A stretch of DNA of 5,109 nucleotides from Actinomycetes bacterium (GTDB taxonomy: Bacteria; Actinomycetota; Acidimicrobiia; Acidimicrobiales; Microtrichaceae), in assembly GCA_023427825.1 (NCBI GenBank), contig JAEZAI010000319.1, positions 1-5,109 on the forward strand, read 5' to 3'. The notes beneath the pieces were generated by a model. The model had not been told where the DNA came from. It worked only from the letters and a program-made list of their open reading frames with translations, and ran no database searches. Position numbers and translations under genes: made by a program. Positions 1-5,109 of the stretch are shown here, piece by piece (position 1 is the first letter of the stretch; each line of letters starts with the position of its first letter).

Positions 1-1
1 C

Positions 2-115
2 GAGCAGCTCGCGGACCGCGACGACACCACCGTCGAGGGCCGCGTCGAGGCGCTGTCCGAGCTGTCGGACCTGCTCGACGACTTCGAGCTGTTCTTCCCG
101 ATCGTCACGCCGTAG
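2..115 (+). CDS. C-terminal end of a protein resembling the alkyl sulfatase tail (partial)
   Basis: An open frame enters from the left edge and ends at TAG 113-115, leaving 37 residues. The visible part is an acidic, leucine-rich helix (EALSELSDLLDDFELF) that finishes in the tail FFPIVTP. A 'LLD-x-F-x-x-x-F-x-IVTP' ending is, from memory, typical of the SCP2-like C-terminal domain of linear alkyl sulfatases of the metallo-beta-lactamase superfamily (SdsA1/YjcS type), which release alcohols from sulfate esters. The catalytic metal-binding part lies outside the window, so function is inferred from the tail only. Codon use matches a real GC-rich gene, with G or C at nearly all third positions. 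The gene converges on the dehydrogenase at 186-1247, and a hairpin follows the stop after 18 bases. A different protein with a similar helical tail cannot be excluded. Confidence 0.55.
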   Translation, partial: EQLADRDDTTVEGRVEALSELSDLLDDFELFFPIVTP

Positions 116-133
116 CCGAACCCGAGCTCGGGA

Positions 134-162
134 CGTCTCGCGCCCGATGTGGGCGTGAGACG
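134..162. terminator. Hairpin between convergent genes, probable bidirectional terminator
   Basis: The arms CGTCTCGCGCCC (134-145) and GGGCGTGAGACG (151-162) pair over 12 bp, with one G-U wobble on the + strand, around a 5-base loop GATGT. The hairpin lies in the 70-base gap between a + strand stop at 115 and a - strand stop at 186, where a shared terminator is expected. There is no T-tract on either side. This is common for hairpins in GC-rich actinobacteria, but it leaves intrinsic termination unproven. A perfect 12-base palindrome, CCCGAGCTCGGG (121-132), lies just before it. Confidence 0.6.
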
Positions 163-185
163 ACCCCGGGTCGGGCCGGCGGCGG

Positions 186-1247
186 TCAGCGCATCAGGCC
201 GGTGCCGGTGATGAGCGGCAGGTCCAGGACGGACAGCAGGCCGGGTCGGGCCTCGCACACCGCCGGGATCGCGTTGACGATCCGACCGGCGGTGCCCGCC
301 AGACCGGCCGTGTTGGGATCGCCGTCGTCGCCCATCATCTGCAGGTCGAGCGTGTAGCTCGGGTTGCCGGTGATCTCGACGCGGTAGCCGTCGTGGCCGC
401 GGGCCCGTGGCCAATCGGGGCCGAGCTCGTCGTCGAGCCGGGTGACGTGCTCGACGACGATCTTCGGCTCGCCGTCCACGATTCCCTGGACCTCGAACCG
501 CAGCGCGGCCGTGGTGCCGGCCTCGACGCGGCCGAAGCCGAGGTCGATGTCGACCGGCGTCGGCAGCCGCTCGCTGACCTCACGCAGCTCGGTCACCTCC
601 GCGCCCAGACCGGCGGCGATGGCCTTCACGACGCCGCCCCACGCGAACCCGAGGACGCCGGGGACGAGGAGGAGCGGTGTGGCGTCGAGCGGCTGGCCGA
701 AGCCCATGGTGTCGAACAGCACCTGCGGCTGGGCGTACGTGGCGTAGTTGACGATCTCCATGACCCGGACGGAGTCGACGTACTCGGCGGTGCCGGTGAG
801 CACGAGCGGGAGCAGGTCGTTGGCGAACCCAGGGGCGATCCCGGAGGTGAAGCACGAGGTGCCACCGGTGGTGCACGCATCCTCGATGGGGGCCCGCATC
901 ATCGGGTCGACGTGCTCCGGGAAGAGGAGCGGCACGACCGACGACGACACGACGTTGGCGCCCGACGCCAGGATCCGCGCCATGTCGTCGATCGCCTCGG
1001 TCGGGCGGAGGTCGGCGGTGGCGGTGTAGCAGACGCAGTCGGCTCCCAGGCCGAGCAGCGCGTCCGCGTCGTCGGTGGCGGTCACGCCGAGCGGCTCGAC
1101 GCCGACGATGTCGCCGGCGTCGCGGCCCACTTTGTCGGGGCTGCTCACCCAGAGCCCGACCAGCTCGAGCTCGGGATGGCGGGCGATCAACCGGGTGGCG
1201 TGCCGCCCCACGTTGCCCGTGCTCCACTGGATCACCCGGTACGTCAT
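186..1247 (-). CDS. NAD(P)-dependent dehydrogenase, DapB-like / 2,4-diaminopentanoate dehydrogenase-like family
   Basis: This is a complete 353-residue cytosolic oxidoreductase. The N-terminal Rossmann half opens with a beta strand and dinucleotide loop, VIQWSTGNVGRHATR (residues 5-19), in which STGNVG stands for the glycine-rich motif. The segments GANVVSSSV (96-104) and SGIAPGFANDLLPL (135-148) are typical of the family, whose members combine a DapB-like N-terminal fold with a C-terminal substrate and dimer domain (here about 130-353). The best-known relative is 2,4-diaminopentanoate dehydrogenase of ornithine fermentation. Actinobacteria carry many paralogues of unknown substrate, often annotated as dihydrodipicolinate reductase. 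This is not a true DapB: it is longer and I see no E(L/I)HHxxKxDAPSGT signature, so a lysine-pathway role is unlikely. The start is ATG 1247-1245 with AGGGGG (1258-1253) five bases upstream. It is transcribed divergently from the hydroxyacid dehydrogenase. There is no signal peptide or membrane segment. The family call is firm; the substrate is unknown. Confidence 0.87.
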   Translation of the reverse strand: MTYRVIQWSTGNVGRHATRLIARHPELELVGLWVSSPDKVGRDAGDIVGVEPLGVTATDDADALLGLGADCVCYTATADLRPTEAIDDMARILASGANVVSSSVVPLLFPEHVDPMMRAPIEDACTTGGTSCFTSGIAPGFANDLLPLVLTGTAEYVDSVRVMEIVNYATYAQPQVLFDTMGFGQPLDATPLLLVPGVLGFAWGGVVKAIAAGLGAEVTELREVSERLPTPVDIDLGFGRVEAGTTAALRFEVQGIVDGEPKIVVEHVTRLDDELGPDWPRARGHDGYRVEITGNPSYTLDLQMMGDDGDPNTAGLAGTAGRIVNAIPAVCEARPGLLSVLDLPLITGTGLMR

Positions 1248-1303
1248 CTGCGCCCCCTGACGTTCGTCGAGGACGCAACCTATCGGGCTGCCATCATGCG
1301 GTG
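1248..1303. promoter_or_regulatory. Divergent promoter region between the two dehydrogenases
   Basis: Only 56 bases separate the two start codons, so both promoters must sit here or reach into the coding starts. On the - strand, TAGGTT (1282-1277) fits the TAnnnT form of a -10 box and would give a leader of roughly 20 bases that includes the AGGGGG ribosome site. On the + strand, CATCAT (1292-1297) is a weaker -10 candidate (4 of 6 to TATAAT). It lies exactly six bases before ATG 1304, the spacing of a leaderless transcript. No convincing -35 box was found for either. The hexamer calls are by eye and tentative. Confidence 0.4.
1253..1258 (-). promoter_or_regulatory. Ribosome binding site of the DapB-like dehydrogenase
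   Basis: AGGGGG on the - strand lies five bases before ATG 1247-1245. It is G-rich and partly complementary to the 16S tail. This supports the chosen start, since no better site was seen at other in-frame starts. Confidence 0.5.
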
Positions 1304-1308
1304 ATGGC
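1290..1308. repeat. Perfect 7-bp inverted repeat over the start of the hydroxyacid dehydrogenase gene
   Basis: GCCATCA (1290-1296) and TGATGGC (1302-1308) are exact inverted copies with a five-base spacer, TGCGG. The right arm contains the ATG at 1304-1306 and the spacer ends in the alternative GTG start at 1301. The dyad could be an operator for a dimeric repressor at the transcription start, or an mRNA hairpin hiding the start codon if transcription begins upstream. A 7-bp dyad can also arise by chance. Confidence 0.4.
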
Positions 1309-2320
1309 CGACGTTCCGGACCGACCGACGATCCTGCTCGCGATGATGCCGGGTCTCCTCGACTACGCCTTCACCGCGGACCAGCGGGCCCGGCTCGACG
1401 CGGTCGGCGACGTGCTGCACGGCGGCGAACCGGTGGACGACCTGTCGACGCCCGAGGCGCTCGAGCTGCTGGCCCGGACCGACGTGCTGGTCGGCCACTG
1501 GGGCTGCCCCACGCTGACCGAGGAGGTCATCGCCGCTGCGCCGCGACTGCAGCTGTTCGCCTACGCGGCCGGGACCGTGAAGTGGCAGGTGACCGACGCC
1601 GTGTGGGCCAGGGACGTACGGGTCACCTCCGCGGCCGCGGCCAACGCCGTGCCGGTCGCCGAGTACACGGTCGCGGCGATCCTGTTCGCCAACAAGGGCG
1701 TGTTCTCGTTCGCGGCCAGGGAGCGGGATCCCGACGCCAAGGTGCCGATCGACCCGACCCGGATCGGCAACGTCGGCCGGCGCGTCGGGCTGGTCGGTGC
1801 GTCACACGTCGGTCGCATCGTCATCGAGCTGCTGCGGCCCTACGACCTGGAGATCGCAGTGGCCGACCCGTACCTGTCGGACGACGACGTACGGTCGCTC
1901 GGCGTGACCCGCATGGAGCTCGACGACCTCTGCGCGTGGGCCGAGCTGCTCAGCCTGCACGCGCCCGAGGTGGAGGGGACCAAGGGGATGATCGGTGCCA
2001 CGCAGCTGGCCGCCCTGCCCGACGGCGCCACGCTGGTGAACACCGCCCGTGGCGGGCTCATCGACGAGGATGCGCTCGTCGCCGAGCTGTCGACCGGCCG
2101 GATCGCCGCAGTGCTCGACGTGACCGCAGTCGAGCCGACGCCCGCCGACTCGCCGCTGCGCGCTCTGCCCAACGTGTTCCTCACGCCGCACATCGCCGGA
2201 GCCGCCGGCACCGAGATGGTGCGGCTGGCCGAGCTGGCGGTCGAAGAGGTCGAGCGCTGGGTGGCCGGCCAGCCGGCGCGCTACCCGGTGGTCGCAGCCG
2301 ACATGGACCGCATCGCCTGA
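1304..2320 (+). CDS. D-2-hydroxyacid dehydrogenase (NAD-dependent), substrate unknown
   Basis: This 338-residue protein (339 if the GTG at 1301 is used; numbering below follows that) has the usual length of D-isomer-specific 2-hydroxyacid dehydrogenases, which interconvert 2-oxoacids and D-2-hydroxyacids. The catalytic domain is split (about 1-125 and 305-339) around the nucleotide-binding domain. The dinucleotide loop is GLVGASHVGR (163-172), in a G-x-S-x-x-G form. D189 in AVADPYL follows the second strand and favours NAD over NADP. The catalytic triad is intact: R250 in NTARGGLID, E278 in DVTAVEP, and H297 in LTPHIAG. SLHAPEVEGTKGMI (218-231) is the usual strand before the active site. No ACT or other extra domain is present, so it is not the long form of SerA. 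No clear ribosome site precedes either start. ATG 1304 is preferred because a candidate -10 box would make the message leaderless there. It converges on the large fusion gene. Glyoxylate/hydroxypyruvate reductase or phosphonate- or sugar-acid-related roles are possible, but the sequence does not choose between them. Confidence 0.9.
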   Translation: MADVPDRPTILLAMMPGLLDYAFTADQRARLDAVGDVLHGGEPVDDLSTPEALELLARTDVLVGHWGCPTLTEEVIAAAPRLQLFAYAAGTVKWQVTDAVWARDVRVTSAAAANAVPVAEYTVAAILFANKGVFSFAARERDPDAKVPIDPTRIGNVGRRVGLVGASHVGRIVIELLRPYDLEIAVADPYLSDDDVRSLGVTRMELDDLCAWAELLSLHAPEVEGTKGMIGATQLAALPDGATLVNTARGGLIDEDALVAELSTGRIAAVLDVTAVEPTPADSPLRALPNVFLTPHIAGAAGTEMVRLAELAVEEVERWVAGQPARYPVVAADMDRIA

Positions 2321-2340
2321 CGATCCCTTCCTGCCCGTTC

Positions 2341-2382
2341 CGTTCCCGATCCGGCACCCATTCGGGTGCCGGACCGGGAACG
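2341..2382. terminator. Long hairpin between convergent genes, probable bidirectional terminator
   Basis: Two 19-base arms (2341-2359 and 2364-2382) pair with a single A-C mismatch around a four-base loop, ATTC. The inner nine pairs are CCGGCACCC/GGGTGCCGG and the outer eight are CGTTCCCG/CGGGAACG. It begins 20 bases after the hydroxyacid dehydrogenase stop and ends 16 bases before the stop of the convergent fusion gene. There is no T-tract on either strand, so it would act as a stem-dependent or Rho-assisted terminator, or as a 3'-end stabiliser for both messages. It is the strongest intergenic hairpin in the window. Confidence 0.75.
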
Positions 2383-2398
2383 AAGCGGTCCAGCGGGA

Positions 2399-5092
2399 TC
2401 AGCGGGCCGCGAGGACGTCCTCGAACAGGGCGAGGGTCCGGGCCGAGATGAGGTCCCAGGCCAGCTCGTCGCGCCGGACGACCGCGGCCCGCCGCGCCGC
2501 CCGGACGGTCTCGGGCTCCAGGTCGTCGAGCGCGGCGGCGACCGACTCGGCGGTGTGGCCGACGTCGATGCCGGCGTCGCCGAGGACCTCCACCAGGAAG
2601 CTCCAGTCGGACCGCAGCACCGGCATGCCGAGGCCGACGGCGTCGAACACCGTTCCCGTCGCCAGCATCTCGCCCTCGGGGTCGAACGGCATGGCCAGCA
2701 GGTCGCACACCGCGAGTCGCTGCGCGTAGGCGGCGCTGTCGGTCATCTCGTAGGGCTCGGCGACGACGATGCGGGGGTCGTCGGGGACGTCGTCGGTGTC
2801 GGCGAGCGACCAGCACGCCACTTGGATGTCGTCGCGGGAGCTGGCGGCGACGCCGCGGAGGAACTCGGCCACGAGCTTCTCCCGGCGAGGCGCGCCGACG
2901 ATGCCGATGCGGAGGTCGCACGACGTCAGGCCGAGGGCTCGCTCGGCGTCCTCTCGATTCTCGTCGAGGTGGTCGGTCCAGAGGTCGCCGAAGTGGCCGT
3001 GGGGGATGACGGCGTGCAGCGCCCCGTCCGCGGCGGGGTACCGATCCCGGAACCGCTCCATGCCGCCGTGACTGTGGTGGATGATCGCATCGGCGCTCGC
3101 GGCCCAGAGGTCGTAGATCGGATCGAAGGCGTCGGGCCGCTTCTCGTGCGGGGTCAGGTTGTGCGCGGTCCACACGACAGGGATGCGGCGGGCCTTCACC
3201 TCCTCGACGATCGAGCGGTGGGTCGGCAGGTCGTCGAAGGCCAGCCACTCCGGCCAGTGGACGTGGAGCAGGTCGACGGCGGACGGGTCCACCGTGGCAT
3301 CGCCCAGCGGTCCCCAGGGGCAGGCGAGCTCGCGGACCAGCCCGGTGAGCGGTCCGTACAGGCTCTGGTCGTAGTGGTGGCCGAACGCCGTGGACGCCAC
3401 CCGCAGCTGGGGCGTGATCGTGAGCGACACCTCGGCGCGGATCGAGCCGTCGTCGGCGACCCCGGGCTCGACCTCCACCTCGTGCACCGTCGAGAACGAC
3501 GACCAGTGGGAGCGCCACTCCGCGATGCCGCTGACGTCGACCTCGTCGCAGTGGACGTGGGTGCCGGCCTCGCCGTGGGCGGTCACCCGCAGCGGCCGGT
3601 CGGGACGCTCGGGCACGACGAGCGAGATGGCGTCGGGGCCACGCTCGGCGGTGACCACCCAGCGCACGTCCAGCGTCCGGCCGCGGACCGAGTAGTCGAC
3701 CGTGGCCGATCCGGGGGAGGTGTACGGCTCGGCCGGCGGGTCCAGCTCGGCGCCGAAGGTGAACGTGTCCCACGTGGCGCGGACCCCGCCGGGCCGGTGC
3801 TCGACCGAGGCCGGTACGCCCGACGGCACGGCGCGTCGGTCGCCGTGCCAGAGCACCGGCAGCCAGGCGGCCAGGTCGGAGTCGACCGGGACCTCGAAGC
3901 GCCCGGGCGCCCGTGGCGCGGCCAGGTAGTCGCTGCGGCTGGCACCGACGAACGGCACCACCAGACCTCCCGCCGTGCCACGGTGCATCCACGCGGAGGC
4001 CGGCCGGTCGGGGTCGAAGGCGACGAGCTCGTCCCGGGGTGCGAGCACCTGGGCGTCGGACGCCGCGGCGAGCCGGGACTGGGTGCGGTCCAGCTGGTTG
4101 GCCGCCCACGCCAGCTTCCCGAGCAGGTCCAGGGTGAGCTGCAGCCGGCGGAACGGTCCGCGGTAGCCGTCGGCGTCGCGGTGCTGGTGGGCGTTGACGA
4201 CCCCACCATCGAACCAGCTGGGCATGGCCGCTGCGGCCAGCGCCGCTCGTCCCAGCCAGGTCGCGGCGTCGTCGCCCAGACCGTGGGCGACCGCGAGTGC
4301 GCCGAGCTCGATCGTCAGCGCACCGGCGAGCGGCCCCGTCGACCGGCCCCAGGTGACGGCGCTGCCGTCGTCGGCCATGACCCGCTCCACGAGCCCGAGC
4401 GCGGTGGACATCCCCTCGCTCCACAACGGGCCGAGCCGGTCCGCCAAGGGTTGGGTGAACAGCCAGACGTCGGCGGAGTAGATGTCGAACCGACCGACGT
4501 GGTGGTTGGAGTCGTCCAGGTAGTGCCACTGGTTGGACGACAGGACGGCACGGGCCCGCTCCACCAGGTCGTCGACCACGGCCTCCTCGACCGGCAGACC
4601 GAGCCGCAGCCGGGCCGACTCGCAACGGGCGAGCACCCCCGCGTAGTTGAGCGGCAGGATGGACTCGTCGAGCAGCGACAGCCACTCCGACGAGTCGCAG
4701 GCGGTGCGGACCTGCTCGACCTGCGGATCGGTCAGGCCGTCGAGGAGCGGGTTGCCGTCGAACGTCGGGCCCCAGCGCAGCAGCGTCTCGGCGACGCGGT
4801 AGGAGAAGAACGTGTGCGTGCGCGTCCCGTCGATCCTCGACAGCACCGTGCGCACGGCGCCGGCGACCGGCGTGCCGGCGACCTCGTCGACGCCCCCGGC
4901 GTGCAAGTGCCCGAGCGTGTAGACGAGATCGGCGGCGACGTCGGGCTCGACCCGGTGGCCCCCGAACGTGGCGGGCAGCCGCCAGCCCGGGACGTGCTCG
5001 GCGACGAGCGCCTCGATCTGGTCGACCACCAAGCTGCGCAGCCAGTGCGCCAGACCCGCGGCCGTGACTGGTCCCTCGGTCCCGTGCAGCAT
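2399..5092 (-). CDS. Fusion protein: DUF2264/heparinase-lyase-like toroid and beta-sandwich joined to a GT-B glycosyltransferase
   Basis: This is an 897-residue protein with three regions. Residues about 80-355 are helical and look like an (alpha/alpha) toroid of the DUF2264 / heparinase II/III-like kind: LPLNYAGVLARCESAR (146-161), NQWHYLDDSNHHVGRFDIY (187-205), then DDGSAVTWGRSTG (241-253) and NAHQHRDADGYRG (300-312). H190, Y191, N196-H198, Y205, R250, H302 and H304 are candidate active-site residues. Residues about 365-560 are strand-rich, with many Trp, Val and Thr, like the beta-sandwich that follows such toroids. Residues about 562-897 form a GT-B glycosyltransferase: acceptor half with LRVAST...YDQSLYGPL (563-581), LLHVHWPEW (608-616) and WTAHNLTPHE (641-650); donor half with RIGIVGAPRREK (728-739) and ATGTVFDAVGLGMPVL (811-826). 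No signal peptide or membrane segment is visible, so all parts appear cytosolic. The ATG at 5092 has no good ribosome site, and the frame stays open to the window edge, so the true start may lie upstream. Likely role: making or remodelling a polysaccharide or glycoconjugate; donor and acceptor unknown. The glycosyltransferase call is firm, the toroid call moderate. Confidence 0.78.
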   Translation of the reverse strand: MLHGTEGPVTAAGLAHWLRSLVVDQIEALVAEHVPGWRLPATFGGHRVEPDVAADLVYTLGHLHAGGVDEVAGTPVAGAVRTVLSRIDGTRTHTFFSYRVAETLLRWGPTFDGNPLLDGLTDPQVEQVRTACDSSEWLSLLDESILPLNYAGVLARCESARLRLGLPVEEAVVDDLVERARAVLSSNQWHYLDDSNHHVGRFDIYSADVWLFTQPLADRLGPLWSEGMSTALGLVERVMADDGSAVTWGRSTGPLAGALTIELGALAVAHGLGDDAATWLGRAALAAAAMPSWFDGGVVNAHQHRDADGYRGPFRRLQLTLDLLGKLAWAANQLDRTQSRLAAASDAQVLAPRDELVAFDPDRPASAWMHRGTAGGLVVPFVGASRSDYLAAPRAPGRFEVPVDSDLAAWLPVLWHGDRRAVPSGVPASVEHRPGGVRATWDTFTFGAELDPPAEPYTSPGSATVDYSVRGRTLDVRWVVTAERGPDAISLVVPERPDRPLRVTAHGEAGTHVHCDEVDVSGIAEWRSHWSSFSTVHEVEVEPGVADDGSIRAEVSLTITPQLRVASTAFGHHYDQSLYGPLTGLVRELACPWGPLGDATVDPSAVDLLHVHWPEWLAFDDLPTHRSIVEEVKARRIPVVWTAHNLTPHEKRPDAFDPIYDLWAASADAIIHHSHGGMERFRDRYPAADGALHAVIPHGHFGDLWTDHLDENREDAERALGLTSCDLRIGIVGAPRREKLVAEFLRGVAASSRDDIQVACWSLADTDDVPDDPRIVVAEPYEMTDSAAYAQRLAVCDLLAMPFDPEGEMLATGTVFDAVGLGMPVLRSDWSFLVEVLGDAGIDVGHTAESVAAALDDLEPETVRAARRAAVVRRDELAWDLISARTLALFEDVLAAR

Positions 5093-5109
5093 CGCGCCCG
5101 ACCGTACCC

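Noticed and set aside
186..1247. Assignment of the - strand dehydrogenase as the lysine-pathway reductase DapB
   Set aside because: At 353 residues it is well above the roughly 245-270 of DapB, and the DapB catalytic HH-x-x-K-x-D segment was not found.
393..1304. A 303-codon + strand open frame antisense to the DapB-like gene
   Set aside because: Its composition is rich in Gly, Asp, Arg, His and Glu without motifs, whereas the opposite strand encodes a complete protein with family signatures and a ribosome site.
1280..1498. A 72-codon - strand ORF opposite the start of the hydroxyacid dehydrogenase
   Set aside because: It has no ribosome site or recognisable motif, and it would remove the divergent promoter region that both flanking genes need.
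2321..2398. A possible small RNA or rho-independent terminator with a T-tract after the hydroxyacid dehydrogenase
   Set aside because: No T-run follows the stem on either strand and no separate promoter was seen, so only a T-less hairpin is called.
1582..2451. A 289-codon + strand open frame overlapping the hydroxyacid dehydrogenase
   Set aside because: It is an Arg-rich shadow frame in the same strand as a gene with an intact catalytic triad, and it crosses the terminator hairpin.
3583..4209. A 208-codon - strand frame rich in Ser, Thr, Pro and Arg inside the fusion gene
   Set aside because: The low-complexity composition comes from frame-shifted reading of GC-rich codons, and the real frame carries the domain motifs through the same stretch.
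2181..4685. An 834-codon - strand open frame, out of frame with the fusion gene
   Set aside because: It is dominated by Arg, Pro, Gly and Ala with no recognisable motif, runs through the 2321-2398 intergenic hairpin into the neighbouring gene, and is the expected by-product of high third-position GC in the real frame.

Overview
This is a GC-rich window with strong third-position GC bias. Long out-of-frame ORFs, rich in Arg, Ala, Gly and Pro, shadow every real gene. This, together with families that are common in actinobacteria (a dihydrodipicolinate-reductase-like 'amine dehydrogenase' and a GT4-like 'HWPE' glycosyltransferase), suggests a high-GC actinomycete-type chromosome, possibly Acidimicrobiia. 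The lineage is an inference; there is no rRNA or other marker here.

Layout. (1) Positions 2-115, + strand: the last 37 codons of a gene whose tail resembles the C-terminal end of alkyl sulfatases (SCP2-like domain). (2) Positions 116-185: a convergent gap with a 12-bp hairpin. (3) Positions 186-1247, - strand: a complete NAD(P)-dependent dehydrogenase of the DapB-like / 2,4-diaminopentanoate dehydrogenase-like superfamily. (4) Positions 1248-1303: a 56-bp divergent promoter region, with a dyad overlapping the start of the next gene. (5) Positions 1304-2320, + strand: a complete D-2-hydroxyacid dehydrogenase with intact catalytic Arg-Glu-His. (6) Positions 2321-2398: a convergent gap with a very strong hairpin (19-bp arms). 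(7) Positions 2399-5092, - strand: an 897-residue protein that joins an N-terminal helical toroid plus beta-sandwich (DUF2264 / heparinase-lyase-like architecture) to a complete C-terminal GT-B glycosyltransferase.

The genes alternate in strand (+, -, +, -), so each appears to be its own transcription unit here, and both convergent junctions carry a hairpin suited to two-way termination. No operon links the genes. The two dehydrogenases share a divergent promoter region and might be co-regulated, but nothing ties their substrates together. The point of most interest is the large fusion protein: a carbohydrate-degrading-type fold and a sugar-transferring fold in one chain, with no visible secretion signal. 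No tRNA, rRNA, CRISPR array, insertion sequence or obvious horizontal-transfer signature was seen.
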